A program made the translations under genes and the position numbers. From NCBI GenBank assembly GCA_947471745.1, contig CANJKZ010000463.1, positions 940,001-1,004,000 of the forward strand: a DNA stretch of 64,000 bases. The letters run 5' to 3'. The notes beneath the pieces are model-generated. The model saw nothing but the letters and a program-made list of their open reading frames with translations. It ran no database searches and was not told the origin of the DNA. Positions 1 through 10,513 of this stretch are shown here, in pieces (the stretch's first letter is position 1; each line of letters begins with the position of its first letter). Source of the stretch: Closterium sp. Naga37s-1. Lineage: Eukaryota; Streptophyta; Zygnematophyceae; Desmidiales; Closteriaceae.

Positions 1-835
1 ACGTGACGTCCTGAGAGGGGAGGACACGGCGCGAGGTAGGGTGGTAAAACTGCCAGCCAGGCGCATCAGGGACAAAGCCAAGGAAGACGCAGGGAATGGC
101 GCAGGCGGAAAGCTTGTTCGCGGACGGATCGCGGACAAAGGCACGAGAACCCCAGACCCAGAACACCGACGCATCGCCAACCTTCCCCGTCCAACGCAGT
201 GTGGGCGAGGTCTCTGGCAAGGAGACACGGGGCCAGAGGTTGAGCTGATGCGCAGCGTACCGGACCGCAAACGGCCACAGAAAATGGGGAGCAGCCGCAT
301 GGATCATGGAGGTACGAGCCACCTCCATGACTAAGCCAATGCGGCGCTCAGCGATCCCATTTTGCTGCGGTGAGGCCGGAAGCGCGAACGACTGGAGAAT
401 GCCCTCCCCACGACAAAAGTCCCGCAAGAGGTTGGAGGAGAACTCACCACCTCTGTTAGAGTGCAGACGCAGGACAGGAAGGTCCTGCCAGAACCGCTCG
501 CGGAGCTGGAGACGGACTGCACAGATCCAAGGGATCAACACATCAACGACCTGACCCTTGCTGCGCAAGGGGAAGACCGTGGTGTACCGTGTGTAGTCGT
601 CAACGACCAGCAGAAAGTAGCACTCACGGCCCAGTCCACTGACGCGGGCGGGGCCCCACACGTCCATGTGGAGAGTTTGAATGGGAGCTGTCATCAGGGG
701 AAACGAGGAGTGAGGAGCGGCGCGCAGCTGCCCCTCAACGCAAGGATGGCAGGGCGGAGCAGGCGAGGGCGGGAGGGGAGGCAGAGACTTAGGGAGACCA
801 AACACAAGGAGGCGAGAGTGCATGCCACGAAGTCA
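1..835 (-). pseudogene. copia integrase core fragment (element A)
   Basis: The reverse strand encodes the integrase catalytic core of a copia Pol polyprotein. Family-typical motifs are visible: a DRGGEF-like segment (second Asp) around 455-440, NGIAERR (catalytic Glu) near 365-345, and a C-terminal stretch ending at a QFYHPTSRRVL-type motif at 45-20. Reading continues off the left edge. The frame is separated from the upstream protease part by a TGA at about 833-835, where sister copies have an Arg codon in HPSLPRLRGMHS. Integrase would insert the cDNA into chromosomes, but this copy is inactive. Confidence 0.88.
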
Positions 836-2717
836 TGGCAGAGAAGGGTGACCAAGGCGGTGGTGCCACAGAAGAGTCTGGTGCGACAAGAGGCGACACG
901 AGCAAGGGGGTGCTACCTGACCTGACGCGGACACCTGGGCAGACGCAGCTAGCTGAGGAGGATCGGTAGCCAGTGTGTACAGACTCGACCCTGGCCGACG
1001 AGTGAACGTGGCCAGGTGACGGCCTGTCCGTGTACACGTGCAGATCGACACACGCTAACCCCCAGGAGTGGTGGTAGTGACCATCACATCCTGGAGGGCA
1101 GCGGTACTCACCTAGAGAACGAGGGGAGGTGAAGACCTGACAGTGAGCCGGACGGAACCGCCGGACACGGGAGGACAGTGGAGGAACGGGCAACGACCGG
1201 GCCCCCGGAGGGGTCAGCCAGCCGGACCCGGACAGGTGCAGGGAGAGGAGTGAGAGTGGTGCTGTCACGAAAGAAACAGCGTGAGGCACCTGAGTCCAGT
1301 GTGAAGGTGTGCAAGGCCTCAGCAGGCGCAGTACCAGGGAGAGTACCAAACTCACTAGCACCTAGAGCAGCAGCCGCTATACCTAGGTCAGCCGGCACAC
1401 ACCGATAACAGTCACCCTTAGCACTAACAGACAAAGCATACATAGTAGAAAGGATAACATCAAAGTCTAGGTCAAAGATAGCAACTCTAGACCTAAGAAG
1501 ATCTGCCCAGCGAGGGCGCTCGACGTCATCACCAAACTCAGCACGTCAAGCGTCGTCAAGCCGGGAGAAGCAGCGGTGCTGAGTGTGAAGCCTCCCGCAT
1601 GTCTGACCAGCATGGTCACCCATGCGAATGACATACGGGCAGCTATCACTACCCCCAGACGTACCACGCTGAAACAACCACTCACGAAGCTGCTGGGGCG
1701 ACTGGGTCTCGCTCCGACGCTGCTGCTGCTGCTGTTGGCCACCTCCAGAACCTCCACACCGAGCTCCAGTCCTAGCGCCACCAGTCCCGCCGCCACTGCC
1801 GCCACTCCCACCGCTGCCTCCACCGCCGCCACCAGAGCCCCCACCCCCGCCACCAGACCCACCACCGCCACCACCTCCACCGCCTCCACTACCTCCACTG
1901 CTGCCCCGACCACCACTCCCGCTGCCCCCTCCACCACCCCTGCCACCCTTGCCCTTGCTGCTGCGGCGCTTCGCACTAGCAGAAGCAGCTCCGACGTCCT
2001 CAGCACCAGGGACGTCTGCAGCAGCAGCAGAGGCGTAGGAGGGGGCAAGGGGGGAGGGGGAGCACCCCTCAAAGAAGGGCGGGCGCGGAGTGCCACGAGC
2101 AGCACCTACAGCAACTGCACTAGTCTCAGCTCCGAGGAGGTGCTCCCCGAGTAGGTCAATAGTGAGGGAGGTGGGGTCAAGTGAAAGAAAGTGGTCCGTG
2201 ACAGAGCGAAGAGAGTCAAGGAGGCGAGTGACTATGAAGTAGAGGGTGATGAACATCGGGGGCTGGTTCCTGTCAAGGAACTCAGCAGGGACGGTAGCGC
2301 GGTAGCGAGCGTCACTAGTGCGTAGGTGGGAAACAAGGTCCTCTATTGTGGCAAAGGTTGACAGCTCGGGGAACAGGTAGGGCAGAAGCAGGCGGCCTAG
2401 AGCAGCTGTGGCCGGCGAGGAGTAGCGAGCGACTACAGCGTCGTACAGTGCCTGTGCTGTCCGAAGTGAGTTCATTCGGCTAACGACAAGTGGTTGCGAA
2501 TGGCTAAGCGGGCAGCAGCGTCGCGAGTAAGCCACTGTGAGCGAGTCGCACTGTCAGGTGTGGCGGGAGGGGCAGGAGCGGCGCCTGACGCGAGGTAAAA
2601 CAGCGAAACAATGTCCTTAGAATCGCTCAGTAGGTACAGCTGCAGGTCGTCGAGCCACGTGTCAAACTGAATCGGTCTGCCCTCATGATCGAATGCGAGA
2701 ACTCGAAGCGAAGCCAT
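836..2717 (-). pseudogene. copia gag-protease-pre-integrase (element A)
   Basis: Gag starts at the ATG complementary to 2715-2717 (MASLRVLAFDHEG). Gag is the capsid/nucleocapsid protein. It has an N-terminal capsid-like domain (about 2717-2090), a poly-Gly/Ser tract (about 2000-1760), a SPQQLREW motif and a Cys/His finger (C-X13-C-X3-H-X4-C, about 1640-1560). The aspartic protease follows (LDSGAS, near 1300), then the HHRLGH pre-integrase motif near 870. Breaks: an 11-bp deletion at 2456-2462 shifts gag, because one of two GCTGTCC direct repeats is lost relative to copies B, D and H. Another frame change lies between 1545 and 1443. Recognition is by comparison with five sister copies in this window. 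Confidence 0.88.
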
Positions 2718-2884
2718 AGTAGTGCAGGACGCAGAAGCGGCAGTACCAGCAGCAGCAGTAGCAGTAGCAGCTGTAGCAGTAGCAGCAGCAGCAGTAGTAG
2801 GAGTAGAAGCAGCAGCAGCAGTAGAGGGGCCAAGGGTCCGGGGGGCAAGGGGCAATGAGCCGGAGGGGCTGAAGAGCAACGGGC

Positions 2885-3565
2885 CCGGGGGCCTAAGGGC
2901 AACTGGGCCGGGGTGCGTGGGCTAGGGTCGACTGGGCCGGGGTGCGCGGGCTAGGGGCCGACGGGGCAGGGGCGCTCGGGCTAGGGTCGACAGGCCGGGC
3001 ACATAGGTTAGGGGCGATGAGCTAGGGCGCGCGGGCTAGGGGTCGACGGGCCGGGTGCATAGGCTAGGGGCGACGGGCCGGGCGCGTATAGGCTAGGGTC
3101 GACGGGCCGGGCGCGTAGGCTAGGGGCAACGGGCCGGGCGCGCGATGGCTAGGGGCGACGGGCCGGGCGCGCGTAGGCTAGGGGCGACAGGCCGGGCGCG
3201 CGAACAGTAGGGGCGACGGGCCGGGCGCGTAGGCTAGGGGCAACGGGTCGGGCGCGCGTAGGCTAGGGGTGACGGGCCGGGCGCTCGTAGCGAGAGGTGA
3301 CGGGCCGGGCGCGCGTAGGCTAGGGTCGATGGGCCGGGCGTGTAGGCTAGGGGCGACGGGCCGGACGCGAGATGGCTAGGGGTGACGGACCGGGCGCATA
3401 GGCTAGGGGCGACGGGCCGGGCGCGTAGGCTAGGGGCGACGGGTCGGGCTAGAGGCGACGGGCCGAGCTAGGGGCGCGCTGGCTAGGGGCAATGGGCCGA
3501 GCTAGGGGCAACGGGCCTAGGGGCAACGGGCCAAGGGGCGACATGAGGGTCGCTAAGGGCAGCGT
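2885..3565 (-). repeat. GC-rich minisatellite in leader of element A
   Basis: Degenerate tandem units of about 27-33 bp built on GGGCCGGGCGCG-TAGGCTAGGGGCGAC lie between PBS and gag. The sense (minus) strand is C-rich. ORFs through it are repeat artefacts. Element D has the same unit type at 34140-34735. Confidence 0.9.
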
Positions 3566-3566
3566 A

Positions 3567-3622
3567 GTGGTGGGCCCAAGGAAAAAAAAAACAGTCCTAG
3601 CGAAGGACCTGCTAGGAAACCA
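3567..3622 (-). promoter_or_regulatory. PBS and GGGCCC leader motif (element A)
   Basis: The PBS is complementary to 3611-3622 and reads TGGTTTCCTAGC on the sense strand, a decayed form of TGGTTTCAGAGC, directly abutting the LTR. At 3567-3578 lies GTGGTGGGCCCA, the conserved palindromic leader motif, 32 nt from the PBS. Confidence 0.75.
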
Positions 3623-3754
3623 TGTCAAGAGAATGAACGAGAATGAATGGACTAGCAAAGAGTTGGGTACAAGTACTAACCCTAATTGGGTTGTACCCCT
3701 TATGGGCTAACCCACTATAGCCTACACAATATAATCTATATAACGTTTTTGAGA
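3623..3754 (-). repeat. 5' LTR of element A
   Basis: It begins TGTCAAGAGAATGAACG on the + strand and holds the block TTGGGTACAAGTACTAACCC shared by all family LTRs. The outer end is degenerate (TTTTTGAGA instead of TGACA). About 132 bp, matching the LTR length of element H. Confidence 0.85.
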
Positions 3755-4703
3755 TCGGGAGCATGTGCACAGATGGAGATTCGGACCCTAGTGTACCACC
3801 CGCGCAACTCCGCCAACACCAAAACATGTTCACGTCAAACTAGACGTTTGCCTAGACCCTGGACCGTCGTGTCGCCAACAATGCCCACACCTAGTCACCA
3901 CACTATCCTCCTAACTCCAATGTATGTTTTCTAACCTCCCACACTCCCCTATTCAGCCCTTAGCGGGCTCCAATGTCTTTGCGTCGCGCATCCAGTCTAT
4001 GTCTGCTGTTCAATCGACAGTTCCACGCTTACTCGCCTGTGCTGCAAACGCCCCAACCTCCCTTGCTCTGCGCTCTACCCTCCGTGCTCTCTATCCAACC
4101 CTTTTTCTATCCCGACCCTAATTGTCTAGTCACCATCGCCAAAACCAAGGGTCCAGAGTGCCATGGCTGCGCACTCACCTATCGTGGCAGAGATACAACT
4201 GCGTCGCGACAGCGCGCTGCGCTGGGGTGCGCTGGCGTCGACGCCACTTTGGGAAGCGCCGGCCGCCTCATAACACACTTCTGACGCCAATCCTAACCAG
4301 CTCCGGATCTCTCGCAACGTAAGCAGCATCTGCCACATGCATAACCAGTCCTGCCCCCCTCCATCCAATCCCCATCCCATTCTCTCCCAGGCTCCCCTCG
4401 GCTTTACCCCTTTCTCTCCCTTACTCTCCCTCGGTTTTAGTCCCCACAATCCCGGGCCCATCCCTTGTCTATCTGTCCCATTGTGCACCAACATCCACTC
4501 TCGCCACCACCCCCCCCCCTCCCCCCGTCAAACCGGCCCCTACCTTTCTTCTCGCACCTGCCTCTCAAATCTCCCCACTCTGTCAAGGAAACCCTGCCTT
4601 GTCATCACTCCCCTCCCCTCCCTGTGTTTTCCCACCTCCCTATAATTTCGCCCTCTCCGTCATACCTCCCCTCACTGTCATTTCTCGTCTCGCTCTCAGT
4701 TCT
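3755..4703. other. no recognisable gene; C/T-rich spacer
   Basis: About 950 bp without a convincing coding region. The part from about 4340 to 4680 is strongly C/T-rich on the + strand. The open frames here are short, Pro/Ser-rich and match nothing I recognise. Confidence 0.6.
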
Positions 4704-5117
4704 TGTTACAATCCTAAGTAGGAATTAGCCAGGGATCGGCTCAGGGTTGATCGCAGGTAATTATTGCAGCGAAAGTGTTGACCTCATGTCAGAGTAAATG
4801 TAAATTACTGAGATTGATTATAGCAGATGCATACATAGGTTTATATAGAAAATACAAAGGAATGCGAAACGAACTACCTAGCCATGTACTCTAAGGGGTA
4901 CATTCCCTTATTGCAACGAAGTTCAAACCGTGCAGCGCGGGAACCTGTTTCAAACTTGTTCCCGCCAATTTAACTTTGAATGTTTATGCCTACACAGGTC
5001 TTGATCTGACGGTTGCTGATGTCGCTTCGACTCTTCTGACTCCTCGACTTCATACTCGGTAGATTCGACTCCTGAAGCGTACAGGAATGCCTTCTCATTT
5101 AACTTCATATTTCAACA
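4704..5117 (-). repeat. LTR of copia-like fragment J
   Basis: On the + strand it starts TGTTACAATCC and ends TTTCAACA, followed by ACCCCCCTA. On the minus strand this reads as purine tract TAGGGGGGT then TGTTGAAA, as expected for a 3' LTR. The right end is well supported by the tract and the RNase H remnant beyond it. The left end (4704) is a guess from the imperfect inverted termini. A TTTATATA box lies near 4850. Confidence 0.6.
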
Positions 5118-5184
5118 CCCCCCTACATTCCTGGATGTGTCGAGGGCTGGCTTGTTTATCCATTCTAGTGAGGTTGGAGCAGTG

Positions 5185-6163
5185 CTAGTACTGCTGACGT
5201 GGCAGTCGCTTGGTAAGAAAGTCGGCTGCCATCTCGGTGGTAGAGCAGTACGTTAATTCAACCTTGCCCTGGTCAATTTCGTCCTTGACGAAAAAGCATC
5301 AAAGCGCGATGCGCTTCGTTCTGTTGATGAAACCAGGTTTGTTCGCAATCCTCGTTGCGCTCTGGTTGTCGCAATGGAGACGAAATGTTGGCGATGTTGG
5401 GATTTTCGCCTCCTGCAACAGCTCTTGCAGATAGAGCCCTTTGCGAACTGTGTCGGTTGTGGCGATGTACTCTACTTTGGCTGATGACAGGGCAAACAAT
5501 TCCTGCTTCTGGGAGTTCCAGGAGATTGGACCCGTTGGCTCGAGGCGGAATACGAACCCTGTTCGTGACATCGATTGGTAGGGTCAGCGGCGTGATCTGC
5601 GTCCACGTAGCCAGTAAGGTTGATGGTGTTGTCAGCGTGGAGTAAGAAAGCCTGATGTCAGGTGTGTAGATGAAGTACTGCAGGGCGCGCTCCAGGTCCA
5701 GCTGGTTCTCTTCCACTGGCTTGCGTGAGTACTGTGCTAGCTGGCTGGCGATGTACGAAAGGTCGGTTTGGCAGGTGACAGAGGCGAACCGCAGGCAACC
5801 CAATTGCCGCTGGTAGAGTTGGAGTCATGCGGGCGGCACAGGCTTGTTGTCCAGTTTGTAGCTGGTGCTGGGCAAGTGGTAGGGAGTTGAGAGTGGTGCG
5901 GGTGGAATCTTGAATTGTTCACCCAATTCTTGCATGTACTTAGAAGCTGACAAGTGAATTGCTTCTAGCGCGTAAGTGATGTTGAGTCCCCGGAACTGAG
6001 TGACTTTGTGATTGATGGTGATGTCAACGCGCTGTGCTAGGTTCCTTTCGAACTAGTCGAGAAGCAAGTTGCTGGCTCTGATATACATCACCGGGTCGTG
6101 CGGTAGATGCTTGAAGCCGATCTCGAGTAGTATCTTGTGCAGGTGCTGCTGCCAGAGTCACGG
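5185..6163 (-). pseudogene. copia RT-thumb/RNase H remnant (element J)
   Basis: The minus strand encodes the C-terminal half of a copia Pol from a lineage unlike the main family. From 6163 down: an AP*LWQQHLHK segment (the conserved QAPRLW with CGA changed to TGA), the RT thumb, a YSRKPVEE region, then RNase H with LFALSSAKVEYIA and CDNQSATRIA (5571-5299), ending in ADFLTKRLP near 5200. At least two stops and several frame changes make it a pseudogene. It abuts its own LTR (4704-5117). At about 6165 it meets an RT fragment in the opposite orientation, so one side is inverted or unrelated. Confidence 0.8.
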
Positions 6164-6165
6164 CG

Positions 6166-6785
6166 CCTATTTAATCCCGGGGTATATTGAAAATGGGTAT
6201 TTCGCCTTAAAACTGCCGCCGACAGAACTATTGAGGTGGGTCGTACGCGGGTACGACCAGCGCCACGTGATCGACTTCGATCAAACCTTTGCTCCCGTCA
6301 GTCGTCATACCTCTGTGTGGATTATACTCGCCATCGCCGCCGCTAAGCACCTACCACTGCGGCAGATCGACGTAAAAAAAGTGTTCTTGTACGCGTTGGT
6401 TGATGCGACCATCTTCGTGGAGCAGCCGCATACCTACGGGGACGCGGGCAAGGAGGGACGTCGACTTCGCTTCCTCCTTGCAGAATTCAAGCTGCTCAAC
6501 GCTGGGAAGCTGACCACCCTCCGCGTGGACAACAAGTCTGTCATCACGGTCGTTGAGGGCTTGGGGCTGATGGGCAACCTCAAGCACATGGAGCGACACT
6601 ATGCCTGGATGCAGCACATGGTGAGGCGCGCAAAGTTTGTGCTGAAGAACATCTTGACCGCCAACCAGCTGGCTGACTTCCTAACGAAGGCGCTGCATTT
6701 TCCGGCCTTCAACTGGTGCTTTGTCGCCATCGGCCAAGTGCGTCTGGCCAACGTCGGCGACGGGGACGACGAGGTGCAGCAGTAG
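6166..6785 (+). pseudogene. chimeric copia RT + RNase H tail
   Basis: The N-terminal part (6235-6445) is RT fingers/palm (VVRGYDQRH, TFAPVSRHTSV, LPLRQIDVK with the first catalytic Asp, VEQPHTYGD). At about 6445 it jumps straight to the end of RNase H (RVDNKSVITVVEG, MERHYAWMQHMVRR, ADFLTKALHFPAF), skipping the YVDD box and most of RNase H. The tail from 6449 is nearly the same as the end of element F at 13416-13750. The frame stays open across the junction and ends at a TAG at 6783-6785. I read this as a recombinant, not a functional enzyme, since the YVDD catalytic pair is absent. Confidence 0.8.
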
Positions 6786-6914
6786 GTGCCGTGCCCTTCT
6801 GCACGGCTGGTGCGGTGACGGCGTGCTGTGTGTGGGGTGCACGCCGAGGACAAGTTCTCTCAGTGGAGTTCTGCCCTGTGGGCTGGGGGCCCAAGCGAGA
6901 GTGCGGCAGGGGAG
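6786..6914 (+). other. 3' untranslated segment and purine tract upstream of F-type LTR
   Basis: The spacer between the RNase H tail and the LTR is duplicated at 13751-13883. It ends in GCGGCAGGGGAG directly before TGTTAA, a plausible polypurine tract. Confidence 0.55.
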
Positions 6915-8030
6915 TGTTAATGGGAATGGAGTGTTGGCCCCACCCTCGCTTGGGCAACGCCGATGAATTGGTCGGATGTACGGGAGAAGCAGCCGTCTGT
7001 TCGCAGTGAGGGAGCTGCTCGATGGGCTTCGTCGAGCTGCAGGGATCACTGTGGTCTTGCCGTCGACCAAGGGTGCTCGACGGTCTTCTTCAGCAAGGTA
7101 GGACAACGAAGTGGTCGTCGACCTGCACATGCCTATCACGGGGCTGGAGCCGTCAACTAGGGAGCTCGACAGCTGCAGTTGACTGGGCTGGTCGACGGGT
7201 GGGCCGTCGACCAGGAGGAGCAGTTCGACGGGGAGGTGGACGGAGTAGTCCGTCGACATGACAAGTGAGCAGCGGTCAACGAGGGGAGCTCGGCGACAAC
7301 AACTGACAGTGCTGGTCGACAGAGGGGTCCGTCGACCATGGTGTTGCTCGACGGGAGCTGTGGTCGACCAGAGGCACTTGGTAGTCGACCAGAGGCACCT
7401 GGTGGTCGACCAAAGCACGTGGTGGTGTCCAGGTCGCCCAGGTAACCTGCTCGGCGAGTTATGCGGAGGCACACGAATGTTGTTGAGGTTGCAGTGACGA
7501 AGGAGACTTCGGGCTGGTATCCCGAAGTCGATGTGGCTCGTCAGGCGCAGACAATAGCCAACGGATGCACAACGGTGCAAGTCGGGCCAATTGTCTGCAC
7601 GCACCTGCAAGCATGCTCACTGCTGCTATTTACGGGTGTAACGCCGGACAGCCGCACTGCTGCAGCGTTGGCATGCCGTCGACCTGCAGTGTTGGCAGGT
7701 CGTCTTTCTGCAGTGCTGGCGCGGCTCCTCTACGCAACACTGGCAGGCGGTCGACCATGCAGTGGTGGTGGTCGACCAGGCTAGCTGCGGAGTTGCTAGG
7801 TGTCTAATGTAGTCATTTCTGTCATTGCTTGTTTAATCATTATGGAATGCAATCTTTGCCTAGTGAAACTCTTGCCAATTTCTCCTGTGAATGTGCAAGC
7901 GCTAAGGAACTAAGCAAAGCTACGATCACTCCTAGTAGTTCATGCCATCCCCCCTGTAGTCTAGCTCACTACCTTGTAGAGTGATTCTCCGCATGGTGCG
8001 GTGAGCGTGGACGACCCCGCATATTACCTT
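6915..8030 (+). repeat. long LTR, 5' side of element F
   Basis: It begins TGTTAATGGGAATGG after a purine-rich tract and is repeated at 13884-14742 with high similarity, which defines it as an LTR. The right boundary is uncertain: the second copy is cut at 14742 by element B, and I see no clean CA end plus PBS near 8000-8050. It is rich in GTCGACC words. At about 7370-7425 there are three tandem copies of a 21-bp unit (GTCGACCAGAGGCACTTGGTG); the other LTR has four. Confidence 0.6.
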
Positions 8031-8483
8031 CAGATAGGAGCCGAATTTTGCACCTACTAAGTTGTTCGTAGGCCGGCAGCCGCGTTAGTCGCCATGGTCG
8101 ACCCCGTAGCTAATACGGGTGTAGCGGACACCTTGGAGGCATGCTTGGCTAATGCGTGGAAACGCACTGAGGATGGCAAGTACGGGACGATCCCCTGGGT
8201 GATCGTCGAGTTTGGCATCCGGGCGCAGTGGGCGACGGAGCACCCCTCCTGTCCTGCATCTCCTTGACCGTTACGAAACGAAGGTGGCATCAACGATGAG
8301 GTCAACGGCGATGCACGAGAAAGTGGCGACGATGGCACGAAGCAGAGAGGGGTGATCAAGGTTGACGGTGATGTCGACAGGAGCCAGGCGCGAGTGCAGC
8401 GGTCGACGGCGGCTGCCGGCAGCAAGCGTGTCGACATCGATGGTCAACGTCGCTATCCCCTACGAAGTGGTGGAGGGTTCTCA
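8031..8483 (+). other. leader of element F
   Basis: Non-coding stretch between LTR and gag ATG. I see no clear PBS of the TGGTATCAGAGC type. Confidence 0.4.
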
Positions 8484-8629
8484 ATGACGACGCACGTGAC
8501 GGCAGGCGGGACCACACCGGCGTATGGCTATTTCAAGTTTTCACTGGACCGGATCACCGTCACACCGCTGCAAGGTCGACGGGACCTCATCACCTGGAGG
8601 GAGTCGATAGAACCTAAGTTGGAGATCGC
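8484..8629 (+). pseudogene. gag N-terminus of element F (split by TRIM)
   Basis: The ATG at 8484 opens MTTHVTAGGTTPAYG, leading to a FSLDRITVTPLQGRRDLITW segment typical of the start of copia Gag. Reading is cut after EPKLEI by the TRIM array at 8630. It resumes at 9235 with GLEGFADG, and removing the insertion and one target-site copy restores frame. Function: capsid protein N-terminus, inactive here. Confidence 0.8.
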
Positions 8630-9234
8630 TGTCAGAATCCCAACCACTAGACCATTGGGATAAAAGGGCTTTTTAAGTAGCGGGTTAGTGCGCCCATAAC
8701 CCCCCAGGCGAACGCGCCTGTAACCCCCCCTAGGATCAATCGGGCATCTACAGTGCAAATCTACTAACACCCCCCCACACTGGGAGGCCCAGGACTGAGC
8801 ACAGCAGCAACGGCCTACATGTGCATACATCAAGATTCGAACTCGAGACCGCTCTGATGCCATGTCAGAATCCCAACCACTAGACCATTGGGATAAAAGG
8901 GCTTGTTAAGTAGCGGGTTTGTGCGCCCATAACCCCACAGACGAACGCTCCTGTAACCCCCCTAGGATCAATCGGGCATCCACAGTGCAGATCTACTGAC
9001 ACCCCCCCACACTGAGAGGCCTAGGACTGAGCATAGCGGCAACGGCCTACATGTGCATACACCCGGATTCGAACCCAAGACCGCTCTGATACCATGTAAG
9101 AATCCCAACCACTAGACCATTGGGATAAAAGGGCTTTTAAAGTAGCGGGTCAGTGCGCCCATAACCCCCCAGGCGAACGCTCATGTAACCCCCACTAGGA
9201 TCAATCGGGCATCCACAGTGCAAATCTACTGACA
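8630..9234 (-). mobile_element. TRIM array: LTR-int-LTR-int-LTR
   Basis: Three LTRs of about 140 bp (8630-8769, 8863-9001, 9095-9234) and two internal spacers of about 93 bp. LTRs read TGTCAG...TGACA. On the minus strand each is followed by TGGTATCAGAGC-like PBS sequence (for example the complement of 8851-8862), and each spacer ends in GTGTGGGGGGG, a polypurine tract, before the next LTR. The flanks ATCGC (8625-8629) and GTCGC (9235-9239) look like a 5-bp target duplication with one change. It has no coding capacity. A tRNA-type B box (complement of 9065-9075) and A box (complement of 9109-9119) lie 33 nt apart. It is inserted in gag of element F. Confidence 0.85.
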
Positions 9235-9239
9235 GTCGC

Positions 9240-10498
9240 CGGGCTGGAGGGCTTCGCCGACGGCACCGTAACAATTCCGCCCGAGGAAGATGTCGAGCTG
9301 CGCGGGGAGTTTCGTGCTTCTCACTTGCTCACCTTCATGGTCATCTCGAGGTGCTGCTCGCCGGTGGTGCAGCTAGTGCTCAGGAGCTGTCAAGAGCGGC
9401 TGGATGCTGGTCACCAAAGCATGGCACTTCATCCTGTCGACGTACCAGGCGAAGGACGACCTGTACATCAGAAAGCTGGAGGAGCAGATAACATACATTC
9501 GGATGGGCGAGCAGGAGTCGGCGCTGGACTACTGCAACCGTGCTCGACTGATACTGTCTAAAATGCGGATGGCGGGCGCCGAGTACCCAACGGCGTCCTA
9601 CATCACCCACGTCGTCAAGGGCCTGCCGCGCAGCTACAACCTCATGAAGAGGATGATGATAGTGCCCGACACGCGTGAGTCCCTTGACGAGGACTCCATC
9701 ACCAGCTACATACATCTAGACGAGGCTATGCAGGAGGCAGAGCAGCCCACGGAGCTCCTTCCGCAGGCGAGTTACGCTGCACCGACGAAGCAAAATCTTC
9801 AGCAGGAGCAGCGTGGAAAGTCGGACGGAGGTGGTAGCGGAGGTGGGCGGTCGACGAAGGACGTCGACGAGAAGAGGTTGACGTGGGGCAAGGGCCGTGG
9901 AGGTGGTGGTCGACGGCGGGAGTGCTGGATCTGCCACAACCCCGACCATCTTTCCTACGAGTGCCCCGACCGCGACGACAACGACGAGGACGACAACAAG
10001 GGAGGTCGCGGTCGGTCAACCAGTCGTCGCCCCCGTCGAGATGAGAGGCCGCGCAAGGAGAAGCAGACGTCGAAGAAGACGTCGTCGACGAAGGACGCCG
10101 ACAACTCAAGCGGCAATGGCCGAGGCGACGGGGAGGCGTCCTGCTCGATGGTCGGCGTGGTGGAGCCGATAGTCTCGCTGGCACCGGAGGGTGGCAAGGA
10201 CTTCCGGGCGGTGGCGACAGCTGTGCAGGCAAACCCGATGGCGGTGCTCCTCGATAGCGGTTGCTCCCACCACCTGATGGGGACGAAGGTGGTCTTCGTC
10301 GACATGGCGCCGAGCGACAGTGTGAAGCACATGCGCGGCTTCAATGGGGAGTTGCAGCCTGTCGAGGGTCGTGGAACTGTTGCTCTGCAAGGGGAGGCAG
10401 GGAAGCGGGTCCTCATCCCCAACGTGCTCTACGTTCCGGGAGTACAGGCAAACCTATTGCCAGCTGGCCAACTGAAGGAGAGCGGAGTGCAGCTGTAG
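9240..10498 (+). pseudogene. gag-protease of element F
   Basis: It continues Gag after the TRIM: a capsid part with DDLYIRKLEEQITYIRMG (from about 9450), then a basic/Gly-rich region and a canonical zinc knuckle CWICHNPDHLSYEC (CX2CX4HX4C, 9922-9963) that binds RNA in the nucleocapsid. A highly charged Asp/Arg region follows, then the aspartic protease active site LLDSGCSHH (about 10245-10275). A frame change lies around 9380-9405 and the reading ends at TAG 10496-10498. Gag would package the RNA and protease would mature the polyprotein. This copy is broken. Confidence 0.88.
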
Positions 10499-10513
10499 GG
10501 CGACGATGATGAG

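Larger units (their letters stand above)
1..3754 (-). mobile_element. Ty1/copia element A, left-truncated by window edge
   Basis: Reading the minus strand from 3754 down: 5' LTR (3623-3754), PBS, GC-rich minisatellite leader, gag, protease, and integrase running off the window at base 1. The domain order gag-protease-integrase is that of Ty1/copia (Pseudoviridae). The copy is dead, with an 11-bp deletion in gag, a frame change before the protease and a nonsense codon in the pre-integrase region. RT and RNase H lie outside the window, so neither the 3' LTR nor the target-site duplication can be checked. Confidence 0.93.

Noticed and set aside
2885-3565. CRISPR-like direct repeats
   Set aside because: Units are contiguous and degenerate, without unique spacers of fixed size, in a eukaryotic retrotransposon leader.
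3686-4728. Several 60-120 codon frames between A and J
   Set aside because: They overlap in different frames on both strands, are Ser/Pro-rich because of C/T-rich DNA, and contain no motif.
8630-9234. A tRNA-derived SINE array rather than a TRIM
   Set aside because: No poly(A) or simple 3' tail. Instead there are TG..CA direct repeats, a PBS at the LTR end, a G tract before each LTR and 5-bp flanking duplications, all of the LTR class.
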